Assembly (NCBI RefSeq): GCF_018449575.1
Contig: NZ_JAAVUT010000005.1
Span: forward strand, 186,001-250,000
Length of the DNA stretch: 64,000 nucleotides
Direction of reading: 5' to 3'
From: Sodalis sp. dw_96
Lineage (GTDB): Bacteria > Pseudomonadota > Gammaproteobacteria > Enterobacterales > Enterobacteriaceae
The position numbers and the translations under genes were made by a program. The notes beneath the pieces are model-generated. The model saw nothing but the letters and a program-made list of their open reading frames with translations. It was not told the DNA's origin and did no database searches. This document shows, one piece after another, positions 53,977-64,000 of this stretch (the stretch's first letter is position 1; each line of letters starts with the position of its first letter).

Positions 53977-54848
53977 TAAAATTTTTCCCCAGCAATTTGA
54001 ATCAAATATTGGCCGTATTCGGTCTTAATCATTAGCTGCGCTTCTTCCAGAACTTGTTCTTTGTCCAGCCAACCTCTTTTAAAGGCAATTTCTTCCAGAC
54101 AAGCCACTTTGAAACCCTGACGCTTCTCGATAGTATGGATAAACACCGAGGCTTCAATCAGACTTTCATGTGTACCCGTATCTAGCCAGGCAAAACCACG
54201 ACCGAGTAGCTCAACGCTCAACTGATTTTGTTTTAAATACATTTCATTAAGCGTGGTAATTTCTAATTCGCCTCGTGAGGAAGGTCTTACCTTCTTAGCC
54301 AGTTCAACAACCTGCCCATCATAAAAATAAAGCCCGGTAACCGCCCATTCGGATTTTGGCCTTAGGGGTTTTTCTTCAAGTGACAATACGCGGAATTGAT
54401 CGTCAAATTCCACTACACCAAAACGCTGGGGATCAACAACATGATAACCAAAAACTGTGGCGCCAATGGTACGGGCTGCCACATTTTCTAATTTTGCACC
54501 GAAGCTTTGGCCAAAATAGACATTATCACCCAAAACTAATGCGCAGCGATCGCCATTAATAAACTTCTCACCGATCAGGAAAGCTTGAGCCAACCCATCA
54601 GGACTTGGCTGGATAGCATAGGTAAAATTAACGCCAAAACGACTACCGTCACCAAGAAGGCGTTGAAAAGATGGCATATCCTCAGGAGTTGAAATGATTA
54701 ATATATCTCGGATACCAGAAAGCATTAATACCGAGATAGGATAATAAATCATCGGCTTGTCGTATAGGGGCAATAATTGTTTAGAAACTCCACGGGTGAT
54801 AGGATATAAACGCGTGCCCGTACCGCCGGCCAATACTATACCTTTCAT
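53976..54848 (-). CDS. rmlA: Glucose-1-phosphate thymidylyltransferase
   Basis: 290 residues. [21 protein letters not shown] at the start and [16 protein letters not shown] are the nucleotide-binding motifs. It makes dTDP-glucose, the entry to dTDP-rhamnose. AAAGGTGA before ATG 54848 decides the start over an upstream ATG at 54857. Confidence 0.96.
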   Translation of the reverse strand: MKGIVLAGGTGTRLYPITRGVSKQLLPLYDKPMIYYPISVLMLSGIRDILIISTPEDMPSFQRLLGDGSRFGVNFTYAIQPSPDGLAQAFLIGEKFINGDRCALVLGDNVYFGQSFGAKLENVAARTIGATVFGYHVVDPQRFGVVEFDDQFRVLSLEEKPLRPKSEWAVTGLYFYDGQVVELAKKVRPSSRGELEITTLNEMYLKQNQLSVELLGRGFAWLDTGTHESLIEASVFIHTIEKRQGFKVACLEEIAFKRGWLDKEQVLEEAQLMIKTEYGQYLIQIAGEKF

Positions 54849-54871
54849 AAAAATCACCTTTCCCTTATGTA

Positions 54872-55933
54872 TTAATTTAAGCCGAGACGCTCACCGGAAT
54901 AAGAGCCGTCCTGAACGCGTTGCCACCAAGTCTGGTTATTTAAATACCATTCAACAGTTTTACGCAGCCCGCTCTCAAATGTTTCAAGAGGCTGCCAGCC
55001 AAGTTCTCGCTTCATCTTGGCACCATCAATGGCGTAACGCAGATCATGGCCGGGACGATCGGTTACATAAGTGATAAGGTCTGCGTAATGGTTGATACCA
55101 CTAGGCTTAGATGGTACCAACTCATCAAGCAGGCCACAGATTGCCCGCACCACATCAATATTCTTGCGCTCGTTATGGCCGCCAATATTATAGGTTTCAC
55201 CCACTACACCGGTAGTGACAACCTGATAGAGCGCGCGAGCGTGATCTTCCACATATAACCAATCACGGATTTGCGCACCGTTGCCATATACCGGCAACGG
55301 CTTGCCAGCAATAGCATTAATAATGGTGAGAGGAATGAGCTTTTCTGGAAAGTGATAAGGGCCATAGTTATTGGAGCAGTTGGTCACCAGGGTCGGCAGG
55401 CCATAGGTGCGATGCCATGCGCGCACCAGATGATCACTGGATGCCTTTGACGCTGAATATGGGCTGCTAGGGGCATAGGGAGTGGTTTCTGTAAATAAAT
55501 CATCGGTATTTTGCAAGTCGCCGTAAACTTCATCAGTGGAGATATGATGAAAACGAAACGCGGTTTTTCGTGCGGCGTCCAAGCCAAGCCAATACTTACG
55601 GGCAGCCTCCAGCAGGGTATAGGTACCCATAATATTCGTTTCCATGAATGCCGATGGGCCGTCTATAGAACGGTCTACGTGGCTTTCCGCGGCCAGATGC
55701 ATTACAGCATCAGGTTTGTGCTGTGCGAAAGCTCGATCCAAGTCGGCGCAATTGCAGATGTTGGCAAGTTCAAATCTATAGCGGGCATCATATCTGACAT
55801 CGGCAAGCGATTCCAAATTGCCGGCATATGTAAGGCAATCCAACACCAGTACATCATCTTTGGTGTCCATAATTATATGTCGCACTACTGCCGACCCAAT
55901 AAATCCGGCGCCGCCGGTAACTAATATTTTCAT
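54872..55933 (-). CDS. rmlB: dTDP-glucose 4,6-dehydratase
   Basis: 353 residues. [15 protein letters not shown] is the NAD motif, STDEVYGDL and [15 protein letters not shown] the active-site segments. First gene of rmlBACD on the minus strand. Enteric loci usually run rmlB-D-A-C; here the order is B-A-C-D. Confidence 0.96.
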   Translation of the reverse strand: MKILVTGGAGFIGSAVVRHIIMDTKDDVLVLDCLTYAGNLESLADVRYDARYRFELANICNCADLDRAFAQHKPDAVMHLAAESHVDRSIDGPSAFMETNIMGTYTLLEAARKYWLGLDAARKTAFRFHHISTDEVYGDLQNTDDLFTETTPYAPSSPYSASKASSDHLVRAWHRTYGLPTLVTNCSNNYGPYHFPEKLIPLTIINAIAGKPLPVYGNGAQIRDWLYVEDHARALYQVVTTGVVGETYNIGGHNERKNIDVVRAICGLLDELVPSKPSGINHYADLITYVTDRPGHDLRYAIDGAKMKRELGWQPLETFESGLRKTVEWYLNNQTWWQRVQDGSYSGERLGLN

Positions 55934-56143
55934 TTGAAATGGATCCCTTGATTATTTTTAGGAATTGCATTTAATGCTTATATTAATATTTCTTTTTATT
56001 TAGCACTGGTGATAAAAACTCTGGTAAACATAAAACTAAACAGACGATTAATAATAAAATATATGTGAATATTAAACATCGTAATGTGTTGTTAAGCGCT
56101 ATATTCTGGTCTTGCACTGATATACGTTCAAAAAAATCTGCCG

Positions 56144-57517
56144 CTAACTTCTTAGTAATGTAAGCAACGCTGCCGTTTTTTCACGCATAAGTGCAGTATC
56201 TTTTTTACTCTCTACGTTTAAACGTACCACCGGTTCTGTATTTGAGCTACGGAGATTAAAACGCCACTCGGGAAACTCCAGACTAATCCCATCAGTATGG
56301 TCCACCGCCAGGGCATCAGGTGAATACTTTTCCAGTACGCGATTAATGGCAGATTTGGGATCGCTCAAGGAGCTGTTTATTTCTCCGGAAGCGGGATATG
56401 CCGCCATCCTATCATTTACTAATTCCCCTAATTTTTCATATTTAAGTGTTAACAATTCAGCTACCAATAACCATGGGATCATACCGCTGTCGCAATATGC
56501 AAAATCACGGAAATAATGGTGAGCGCTCATTTCACCACCATAAATGGCATCTTCTTTACGCATGCGCTCTTTTATAAAGGCATGTCCGGTCTTGGACATC
56601 ACCGGGGTGCCCCCGGCAGCGGTGACGATATCCACCGTGTTCCAGCTCAAACGGGGATCATGAATGATTTTTGAGCCAGGATGCTTTTCCAGGAAGGATT
56701 GCGCCAATAAACCGACAATGTAATACCCTTCTATAAAATTGCCTTTTTCATCGAATAAAAAGCAACGATCAAAATCGCCGTCAAATGCTATACCAATATC
56801 CGCATTGTGCTTGATGACCGCGTCGGTAGTATCTTGTCGACATTCGGGCAATAGCGGATTAGGGATACCGTTGGGGAAAGTACCATCCTGCTGATGATGC
56901 ACCTTAATAAATTCCACCGGGGCACCGACCATTTTGAATCGCTGTTCTATGGCATCCACCACATGTCCCGCCGCCCCGTTACCCGAATTAATCACTAATT
57001 TCATGGGACGTCTAAAATTATTGATATTGACATAACCCAGCAGATGATCGACATAGGCATCAAGAACTGAAATAGTTTTATAGCCGCCCCGCTTGCACTG
57101 ATCAATTTCAGGGTACACATTTACTTCCGCCAAAAGTTGGATATCCCGCAAACCAGTGTCTCCACTGATGGGCCTTGCCCCCTCCCGGACTAATTTCATG
57201 CCGTTGTAATTGAGTGGGTTATGGCTGGCAGTCACTTCAATTCCACCATCGACTCCGAGATAAAAGGTTGCAAAATAAATTTCTTCGGTTCCGCTCACAC
57301 CTATATCCAGCACATCAGTACCGGCATCACGCAAACCGTCAGCCAACGCCAGTTTTAACGACTCACTTGTGAGACGGACATCACCACCTACCACCATGGT
57401 TTTAGGCTTAAGGAGTTCACCGTAAGCTCGGCCGATGCGATAGGCAATATCTTCATTGAGTTCTTCACCCAGTTTCCCACGGATATCGTAGGCTTTAAAG
57501 CAAGAAAGCGCAGCCAT
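56144..57517 (-). CDS. manB: Phosphomannomutase
   Basis: 457 residues, about the length of E. coli CpsG/ManB. Phosphoserine Ser98 lies in [11 protein letters not shown]; metal-binding DGDFDRC and the C-terminal [14 protein letters not shown] are intact. It converts mannose-6-phosphate to mannose-1-phosphate for GDP-mannose. Three decayed copies of its 3' end occur at 47.5, 49.8 and 50.3 kb. Confidence 0.96.
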   Translation of the reverse strand: MAALSCFKAYDIRGKLGEELNEDIAYRIGRAYGELLKPKTMVVGGDVRLTSESLKLALADGLRDAGTDVLDIGVSGTEEIYFATFYLGVDGGIEVTASHNPLNYNGMKLVREGARPISGDTGLRDIQLLAEVNVYPEIDQCKRGGYKTISVLDAYVDHLLGYVNINNFRRPMKLVINSGNGAAGHVVDAIEQRFKMVGAPVEFIKVHHQQDGTFPNGIPNPLLPECRQDTTDAVIKHNADIGIAFDGDFDRCFLFDEKGNFIEGYYIVGLLAQSFLEKHPGSKIIHDPRLSWNTVDIVTAAGGTPVMSKTGHAFIKERMRKEDAIYGGEMSAHHYFRDFAYCDSGMIPWLLVAELLTLKYEKLGELVNDRMAAYPASGEINSSLSDPKSAINRVLEKYSPDALAVDHTDGISLEFPEWRFNLRSSNTEPVVRLNVESKKDTALMREKTAALLTLLRS

Positions 57518-57536
57518 GGTCTAATTTCCTTGTATT

Positions 57537-58958
57537 TTAAAAAAGGCCGTAATGATCTTTTATTCGTATAATATCGTCTTCGCCGAGGTAGGAACCCGAC
57601 TGAATTTCTAGCAACACAAGAGGAATATTGCCGGGGTTCTCAAGCATATGCACTGAACCGATAGGAATAAACGTGGACTGATTTTCCGTTATAAGATAGG
57701 ACTTATCTTCAAGAGTTACCTTACCTGTGCCGGACAGCACCACCCAATGCTCGGCACGGTGATGATGCATTTGTAAAGAAAACATACCGCCAGGTTTAAC
57801 CGTAATACAGTTGACGTTAAATCGAGCCTCGTTAACAATGACATCACAGCGTCCCCAAGGGCGGTACGATTCCCTGTGGCGACGAAACTCGCTGCGGTTA
57901 TTTTTCTTAAGATAATCGACAACCTTTTTAACGTCTTGTACCTGGGATTTGTCGATCACCAGCACAGCATCCTTAGTATTCACAATCACTAAATTATCGA
58001 CGCCTATTGCGGCCACTAGTTTTTCATCTGTATTGATATAACAATTGGAGGCATTATGCAGGAAGATATCTCCGGTCAGCGCATTGTGATTTTCGTCTTT
58101 CTCATTTACTTCCCATAACGCCGACCAGGAGCCTACATCGTTCCATCCAGCATCCAAGGGAACCACAACGGCTTCGTCAGTTTTTTCCATTACGGCATAA
58201 TCAACCGACTCGTCAGGACAGGCGAGGAAAGCGGCTTTTTTCACGCGGATGAAATCCTGCGCTACATCGGGCTCCGGCGTTTCAATGGCTTTTTCACAAG
58301 CGGCCAGAATATCTGGCCGGAACTTACCCAGTTCGCTCAGATATACAGTCGCCCGGAACATAAACATGCCGCTATTCCAGAAATAATCTCCGCTGGTGAT
58401 ATAGCTCATTGCCGTGGCAGTATCGGGTTTCTCTACGAAACGATATACCTTATACACACCGTTACCACTGGTATCTAACGTCTCACCATGTTGAATGTAG
58501 CCGTACCCGGTTTCCGGACCGGTCGGCACTATACCGAATGTCACCAGCTTACCCAAGGTAGCATAAGGCAGGGCATGGTGAATGGCCTGATGGAATGCAG
58601 TAGTCTCATCTAAAACGTGATCAGCCGCCAGAACTAATAATATTGGGTCATCCCCATTAGCAGTAGCGTTTAATGCGGCAAGGGCTATAGCCGGAGCAGT
58701 ATTACGGCCAAAAGGCTCAAGAATTATATTATGTGAAAGCTGTTTAATTTGACGTAGTTGCTCCGCTACAAGAAAACGATGCTCTTCATTGCAAATAACT
58801 AGTGGTTCTAGAATATTAAGTCCATTTAAACGAGATACAGTCTCTTGTAACATTGAAAGCTCGCCATGGAGTCGCAAGAATTGTTTTGGATAGAGTTCCC
58901 GGGACATCGGCCATAAACGACTACCGGTACCGCCGGCCATGATTACAGGAAGGAGCAT
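57537..58958 (-). CDS. manC: Mannose-1-phosphate guanylyltransferase
   Basis: 473 residues. The N-terminal nucleotidyltransferase domain has [19 protein letters not shown] and FVEKPD; a C-terminal cupin (from about residue 350, [26 protein letters not shown]) is the mannose-6-phosphate isomerase-like part. It makes GDP-mannose. The next gene, manB, follows after 19 bases. No gmd/fcl genes are visible, so mannose itself is a likely component of the polymer. Confidence 0.96.
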   Translation of the reverse strand: MLLPVIMAGGTGSRLWPMSRELYPKQFLRLHGELSMLQETVSRLNGLNILEPLVICNEEHRFLVAEQLRQIKQLSHNIILEPFGRNTAPAIALAALNATANGDDPILLVLAADHVLDETTAFHQAIHHALPYATLGKLVTFGIVPTGPETGYGYIQHGETLDTSGNGVYKVYRFVEKPDTATAMSYITSGDYFWNSGMFMFRATVYLSELGKFRPDILAACEKAIETPEPDVAQDFIRVKKAAFLACPDESVDYAVMEKTDEAVVVPLDAGWNDVGSWSALWEVNEKDENHNALTGDIFLHNASNCYINTDEKLVAAIGVDNLVIVNTKDAVLVIDKSQVQDVKKVVDYLKKNNRSEFRRHRESYRPWGRCDVIVNEARFNVNCITVKPGGMFSLQMHHHRAEHWVVLSGTGKVTLEDKSYLITENQSTFIPIGSVHMLENPGNIPLVLLEIQSGSYLGEDDIIRIKDHYGLF

Positions 58959-59234
58959 TTTGTTTCCCTTAGTAGTCAGTAGAAAAAACGCAAATTAACA
59001 AGTTTGTTGATATGAAACATAATAAAAAAAAGACCATAAGACCAAATTGTTAATCTCTCATAATGAATTTTAGCTTTGTCAGCTCTAAGCATAAAATACA
59101 AAATAAAAACGAAATATATAGTCTTAGAAAAAATCTAATCCAATTTTTTTGAAAAGTATTACTTTAATACTAATAACTAAAACAGACTAAAACATTTAAA
59201 ATGCGAGGAGGTAAAATAAAAAAATTAAAATACT

Positions 59235-59759
59235 CTATAAATTAATCATTTTTGCAGGAACTATGACGCTATTTTCTTTAAGATTTTTTGTAACGATAGC
59301 TCCTGCACCCACTATACAATTATCACCTATTATAATATCACCAATGACGCAAGAATTTGCACCAAACTGCACATTATTACCTATTTTTGGTGAACCACTC
59401 AATATATTCTTTTGCCCAATTTTATTTCCAATAGTAACCCCTTGTCGTAAAATACAATTCTCTCCTATCACAACCTCAGGATGAACAACAAGACCAAAAC
59501 CATGATAAATTAAAAGCCCTTTGCCAATTCTTGTTTTAGGATACAAATCGCAAGAACAAATACACACCGAAAAAAATCTGAAAAACAAAAAAAACAATAT
59601 ATATAACGGCAATAGAAAAGAATAAAAGATACTCTTTTTTATTTTTGAGCGTAAAAAATGGGTGATTCTGAACAATATTAAAAGCATTATAATATGCTTC
59701 GAATCATTTACTTTTATTTCGTAGAAAATAGTTGAAAATGTTTCTTTAAAAGTTTCCAT
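59235..59759 (-). CDS. Left-handed beta-helix acetyltransferase (CysE-like), polysaccharide modifying
   Basis: 174 residues from ATG 59759 (GGAA upstream). The first ~70 residues include a hydrophobic segment (about 35-60). Hexapeptide repeats follow (VVIGENCILRQGVTIGNKIG, IGNNVQFGANSCVIGDI, IGDNCIVGAGAIV), as in serine acetyltransferase and WcaB/WbbJ-type O-acetyltransferases. In this setting it probably O-acetylates a sugar of the second polymer. The frame opens at a TTG at 59846, which I consider less likely. Very AT-rich. Confidence 0.82.
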   Translation of the reverse strand: METFKETFSTIFYEIKVNDSKHIIMLLILFRITHFLRSKIKKSIFYSFLLPLYILFFLFFRFFSVCICSCDLYPKTRIGKGLLIYHGFGLVVHPEVVIGENCILRQGVTIGNKIGQKNILSGSPKIGNNVQFGANSCVIGDIIIGDNCIVGAGAIVTKNLKENSVIVPAKMINL

Positions 59760-60581
59760 TACATATTTCCAGCATATTAAGAATATCGACGCATTAGAAT
59801 AAAGATCAAAAAAAGTCATACAAAGCAATTTAAGCGTCAAAGACAAATAATTTGATCAGAAAATAATTGAAGTAAGTTTAATAAAATATATTTAAAGGTC
59901 ATAACATAAACTTACTAGATTTTAAGAAAACTTCTGGATGTAATCTTTGATCAGTAAAACAAACAGCTAAAATTTCTCATAAATTTTTTTCCATAATGTT
60001 ATTGGACTCAATTAGAAAATAATAATATTAATAAAAGCGCAAGTCTAAGATTTGAAAAATTCGTGTTAACTAGATAACTCTCCATTTATCTTTATCAACA
60101 GCCCAATTTTTCATAAATCTAAAATTAATGTAATTTTTTGATTATTAAGCAAAAAATAATTGATAAAACGCTAAATTACATTTTTAGACTCATATAATCC
60201 TCAAAATATACTATATTAGACCTTTTCATTTAATCATAAAAAAATCCTGAAGATATTAGTTTGATGGTTTAATGACTGCGCTCATTATGGAAAATCAATG
60301 CAATCAAGCATAAAGTTAACTATTTAAACGTGATCATCCAAGAATATTAAAAATAATCTTAGCTAATTCTCCTACGATGATCATATAGTATATCCTTACT
60401 CACACTTATCTAAACTAAGAAAGCAACAAAAAATGTCAAAAATAGTTTGATCTCAAAAAAAATTTTTACACTAAAATTCATAAATTTTTTTGAGGAATTA
60501 ACAATTGTAACATCACTTAAATTACAGGGGATGTTGTTAATGAAAAATTATCAAAAAATGATTGTTCCCTCAATATTATAT
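59760..60581. other. Very AT-rich gap between acetyltransferase gene and wzx
   Basis: About 820 bases with no open frame I can support. In an otherwise tightly packed locus such a gap may be the residue of a lost gene, but nothing in it is recognisable. No terminator or repeat is clear. Confidence 0.4.
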
Positions 60582-61883
60582 TTATTTAAAAGTTGTAAGT
60601 GAGATAATTTGCAAATAAGTCAACGAGCACAAAATCATAACAATCAATGAAGAGAAAAAGAAATAGAACGATATTTCTATTTTCTTTTTAATCAAATAAA
60701 AGAAATACAAAATACAAATAATGCATTCAGCAATAACAAAACAAAAGGTTATACTTAATGCCATTCTTTGATTCTCAAAGAAAAAACCAAAAATGCATGC
60801 GGAAATCATGTAAAACAAAAAGGCAAAAATGTTGGCTAACAATATGAAGTGCTGCCCACCTATCACTGCTATATAATTAGACAACGGACCATAAATAAAG
60901 ACTATTAGAATAAACCATGATCCGACTTTAATAAGCGGATAAACATTCTGGTAATGGCTTAAGCCTAGCAAAGAAATTAAGTAAGGGAAAAGTAAGTATA
61001 GAAAAACTACAATTGCGAAACCAGGTATAAAAAAAGTAAAAAATATTTTTTTATCAAATTTAAAATTCACATCGCTAACGAATTTTGGCATGTATGCTGA
61101 AACTAATGAAGTTTGAATAAAGAGAGTGGGATTTATAAACTTAAACGCAGCGAGATAAAGTGCTAGGACTGACAAATTTGAAAAATGCTTGATATATAAT
61201 ACCCCTAGCTTATTATGCAAAGAATTAACCAAAAAAACAAAAATGAAAGATATTAAAACTTTTTCATAACGAAGCTTTGCATACAATAAAATCTTATTAA
61301 TCTTTAACCAAACAAAAAGATCTTTTTGATATAACAACATATAAGTAAATGCAACAATGACGGCAGGTAAAAGCTGCACCATTACAACCTTTTCTACTGG
61401 GAGACGGAATATTTTTAGGCTCAGCCAAATGGTAAGAAGAGCTAATAACGCTGTCACAATATCTTTTATAATAAGTATTGTTCTTCTATTTTCGGCTAAC
61501 ATTTTAGTTTGAAGTGGAAGTGCAAAGGAAGTTAATACAAAAGAAACGGTTAAGCTCAAACTTATCAGCCAATTAACTCCATATAAAAAATAGAGAAAAA
61601 CACTAAATACTGCAATATATAAGCTACCATTGAAAAATTGATATATAGTCAAACTATTTAAGTCAGCCTTATCATTCCTAAAGGACTGCAGATAAAAATT
61701 TCTAAATGCTCCTCCAACAACCATTTGTAATAAAATTAAAACCTCAAATGAAAGACCATAGTATCCATAATCAGATAAGGTAAGATTTCTCATGAGGATT
61801 ATTTGCGAAAAAAAACCTATGGCCTGAGTTACAAGAGATCCACCTGCATACAAGGATGCCGTACCTAATATAGACTTATTCAT
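60582..61883 (-). CDS. wzx: O-antigen flippase Wzx
   Basis: 433 residues with about 12 membrane helices evenly spread, and the N-terminal pattern typical of polysaccharide flippases (SLYAGGSLVTQAIGFFSQII, LSDYGYYGLSFEVLILLQ). It moves the finished undecaprenyl-diphosphate repeat unit across the inner membrane. It overlaps the preceding glycosyltransferase by 8 bases. Its partner polymerase wzy is not seen in the window. Very AT-rich, as usual for wzx. Confidence 0.88.
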   Translation of the reverse strand: MNKSILGTASLYAGGSLVTQAIGFFSQIILMRNLTLSDYGYYGLSFEVLILLQMVVGGAFRNFYLQSFRNDKADLNSLTIYQFFNGSLYIAVFSVFLYFLYGVNWLISLSLTVSFVLTSFALPLQTKMLAENRRTILIIKDIVTALLALLTIWLSLKIFRLPVEKVVMVQLLPAVIVAFTYMLLYQKDLFVWLKINKILLYAKLRYEKVLISFIFVFLVNSLHNKLGVLYIKHFSNLSVLALYLAAFKFINPTLFIQTSLVSAYMPKFVSDVNFKFDKKIFFTFFIPGFAIVVFLYLLFPYLISLLGLSHYQNVYPLIKVGSWFILIVFIYGPLSNYIAVIGGQHFILLANIFAFLFYMISACIFGFFFENQRMALSITFCFVIAECIICILYFFYLIKKKIEISFYFFFSSLIVMILCSLTYLQIISLTTFK

Positions 61884-63009
61884 GGTTAATTATATCAGCA
61901 AGGTTCTTAAGATTTTTTTCCCAGTCATTATTTTGCATCACATAATTTTTGCAAATAATTCCCGCATTAATCGTATTTTGGATGTTACTTATCGATGAAT
62001 ATAATATCGATACAAGCTGGGTTTCGTCCATAAAAATAAAACCCGCTGAATTACCAACGAGATCATCGCCGCCAGACTTTGGAGATAAAATCGGCATACA
62101 TCCTTTCCAGCATGCCTCGACCAACGATATCGGATAGCCTTCTTGCAATGAGGTCATCAAAAAAATATGCGAATGGCCATATAACTCAGCAATCACTCTG
62201 ATATCTGTAATGTATCCTTTAAAAAAGATTTTTGCAGCCAAATAAGGTTTGCTCTTAAGAATACCGGAATAATATAATTTGAACTCATCAGTTTCACCGC
62301 CTACGAAAAAAGCTCGCCACCCTAAATTTTCAGGTAATTCACTTAATGCTTTAATGGCAAGCTCAGCATTTTTTCTAGGATCTCCACATCTACCAATAAA
62401 AATTAACGTTGCCAACTTGGTATCTTTTTTTGTACTAAATTCACTAAACGCTGCTTTGAGGTCACTACTTATTCCATTAGGCATATAAATCGCCTTAATA
62501 TTGTTACGAACAAAAAAATCATAGACAAATTTGTGCTCAACTAATGCATAATCAACTTTTTTAGCCAAAAAAATATTAATTGCCTTTTTAAGTAAATTGG
62601 TATCATTAAAAGGTTTAATCTTGTCACTGGAATCGCATTTGATTAATACAATGCTTTTTCTATTAAATAATTTAAAAAAAAATGCATATATCAAAGTATA
62701 TTTTCTAAAATGGAAGAGTGATAAAACATCAATTTCCTTTGCATGTTTGATAATGTATAATAATATTGAAAAATATATATTAAAAAATTTAATATTGGCT
62801 TTGATATCGACGAGATTAAAGTTGCTAACTTTATCTATTTTATCAATCTTACCTTTGCGCCAAAGTTCAACTTCATAACCTAGAACTTTGTGAGCATTAT
62901 AAGGTATCTGTCCAACGTCCTTTTGTAGATGGAACTCTTCATAACGCTCAAATAATGTGACCCATTTTTTTGTCATTTGCGCTTGGCCTTGAAAATTCAT
63001 ATTAAACAT
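61876..63009 (-). CDS. Glycosyltransferase family 4
   Basis: 377 residues, GT-B fold. The start has FERYEEFHLQKDVGQIP, seen in several O-antigen transferases; LIFIGRCGDPRKNAELAIKA opens the C-terminal half, and LQEGYPISLVEACWKG carries the E-x7-E motif. Sugar and linkage unknown. ATG 63009 lacks a clear ribosome-binding site; in-frame ATGs at 63000 and 62976 are possible. Very AT-rich. Confidence 0.85.
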   Translation of the reverse strand: MFNMNFQGQAQMTKKWVTLFERYEEFHLQKDVGQIPYNAHKVLGYEVELWRKGKIDKIDKVSNFNLVDIKANIKFFNIYFSILLYIIKHAKEIDVLSLFHFRKYTLIYAFFFKLFNRKSIVLIKCDSSDKIKPFNDTNLLKKAINIFLAKKVDYALVEHKFVYDFFVRNNIKAIYMPNGISSDLKAAFSEFSTKKDTKLATLIFIGRCGDPRKNAELAIKALSELPENLGWRAFFVGGETDEFKLYYSGILKSKPYLAAKIFFKGYITDIRVIAELYGHSHIFLMTSLQEGYPISLVEACWKGCMPILSPKSGGDDLVGNSAGFIFMDETQLVSILYSSISNIQNTINAGIICKNYVMQNNDWEKNLKNLADIINHE

Positions 63010-63023
63010 ATCATATCTATTAT

Positions 63024-63923
63024 TTACACATTAATTTCATTAATGTCATTAATTTTCTTTAAATATAATCTACATCTTGGGTGATAACCGATAAAGTAGG
63101 TTTTACATATTAAAAGAATTGAAAAAAAATCCAAAAAAAACAGAAATTTAAAAAATATTTTAATTAAAGATTTTACATTATCTTTCGATGGATAATGTTT
63201 TACAGTTAATACTAGATCATATAATCTTTCCCTTGATCGGGCTAAACTTGAGTCGCCTTCAATTCTTGACAAAGAGTGGTAGAGAGTTGATGATGATGAA
63301 ATCATAAATCTTTCATTCATTTGTGTCACATTTCGCATACGTCTAAAGAAGCTAAAATCAACTCCGTATAAGGCAAAGTGGGTATCAAATAAATTTAGAT
63401 TATGTTTTCTAAATTTTTCGACTAAATTTTTTGAAATTATTAGACCTGAGCCTATTGATGTAATAGATTTAGAGCAAATGATGCAATCTTTTATAACGGG
63501 TTTATCATCCACTAACGGGTAATATATTATGTCATTTATCAAAGAAGTGATTTTTGGCAATTCTAAATCATAAAATGTTTTTTGCTGATTGATCTGTTCA
63601 ACGAAAGATTCAGTTAATGTAGTATCATCATCTAATAATATATATCTATCACCATCATTATGAGCAGTAATAAATGCATTATATGCAATACTTAAAGGCA
63701 CATTTTCGATATGATTCTCTAGCTCTACATAATTAAAAATATCTTTTAAATTCAGTATTACCGCATTATCATTATCAATATTTTTTGGTCCGTTATTAAG
63801 AATAATCAATGAACAATTATTAAACTTATAATCTAAGAGAGATATCAGTGTCGTTGAATCCTTTGGCTCTTTGTTATATAAAACCACTAAAATATAGATA
63901 ACATGGGTGCTTAATGAATTCAT
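63024..63923 (-). CDS. Glycosyltransferase family 2 (rhamnosyltransferase-like)
   Basis: 299 residues, GT-A fold. YILVVLYNKEPKDS opens the domain and YILLDDDTTLTESF (near residue 95) carries the metal-binding acidic cluster. The pattern resembles O-antigen rhamnosyltransferases; with rml genes nearby, rhamnose transfer is a reasonable guess. It is followed by 14 bases and the next transferase. The upstream 77 bases to the window edge hold no further gene start I can identify. Confidence 0.8.
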   Translation of the reverse strand: MNSLSTHVIYILVVLYNKEPKDSTTLISLLDYKFNNCSLIILNNGPKNIDNDNAVILNLKDIFNYVELENHIENVPLSIAYNAFITAHNDGDRYILLDDDTTLTESFVEQINQQKTFYDLELPKITSLINDIIYYPLVDDKPVIKDCIICSKSITSIGSGLIISKNLVEKFRKHNLNLFDTHFALYGVDFSFFRRMRNVTQMNERFMISSSSTLYHSLSRIEGDSSLARSRERLYDLVLTVKHYPSKDNVKSLIKIFFKFLFFLDFFSILLICKTYFIGYHPRCRLYLKKINDINEINV

Positions 63924-64000
63924 AAATTTGACCTATAGATGAGAACCTATTATTTCAATAAAATAACTAATAATAACCACTGAAACTTAGCGACATTCAT

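Overview
The window is a chromosomal segment of a gamma-proteobacterium of the order Enterobacterales. The gene order tmaR(yeeX)-yeeA ... sbcB ... yeeZ-hisL-hisGDCBHAFI ... gnd is that of Escherichia and its relatives, and the his leader peptide, attenuator and promoter are of the enteric type. Accessory genes sit at every junction of this backbone, and the extra repeats and orphan genes point to a genus outside the Escherichia/Salmonella group. I cannot fix the genus from sequence alone. The backbone is GC-rich. The orphan genes near 13-15 kb and 28-31 kb and the far right end (59-64 kb) are clearly AT-richer.

Layout. 1-5.6 kb: the end of an adenine-permease-like gene, one copy of a ~106-bp intergenic repeat, an AlkA-like glycosylase, an LDH/hydroxyisocaproate dehydrogenase-like gene, a small orphan, tmaR and yeeA. 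6.2-10 kb: a three-gene periplasmic gluconate/alcohol dehydrogenase operon (gamma subunit, FAD/GMC subunit, triheme cytochrome c). 10.5-13.4 kb: a possible tiny membrane protein, cstA and an 87-aa membrane protein. 13.9-15 kb: an orphan proline-rich protein with an SH3-ligand-like motif. 15.3-20.2 kb: sbcB, puuA, a broken puuB, a tandem array of the ~106-bp repeat and yeeZ. 20.3-27.7 kb: the complete his operon with its attenuator. 27.8-31.3 kb: three orphan genes in tandem on the minus strand; two share a clear C-terminal domain and the third probably does. They resemble secreted-effector candidates.

31.4-43.5 kb: gnd, then an operon read on the minus strand from a JUMPStart/ops element: wzm-wzt-wbbM-glf-wbbN-wbbO-gmlA-gmlB-gmlC. 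This is the gene order of the Klebsiella D-galactan I (O2) locus with its gml side-chain cassette. It predicts an ABC-exported galactan of galactopyranose and galactofuranose, modified in the periplasm by a GtrA/GtrB/GtrC-type system. A GtrII-like glucosyltransferase gene is transcribed divergently from wzm. wzt contains an uninterrupted run of eleven G, a possible phase-variation switch.

45.5-64 kb: galE, galF, an acyltransferase, then a second polysaccharide locus of the Wzx type: wbaP, rmlDCAB, manB, manC, a hexapeptide acetyltransferase, wzx and two glycosyltransferases. It continues past the right edge, and no wzy is visible. Decayed duplicates of the ends of galE, galF and manB lie between galF and wbaP and on both sides of the acyltransferase gene. 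They record repeated recombination in this locus. The window therefore encodes two complete or near-complete routes to surface polysaccharide side by side.
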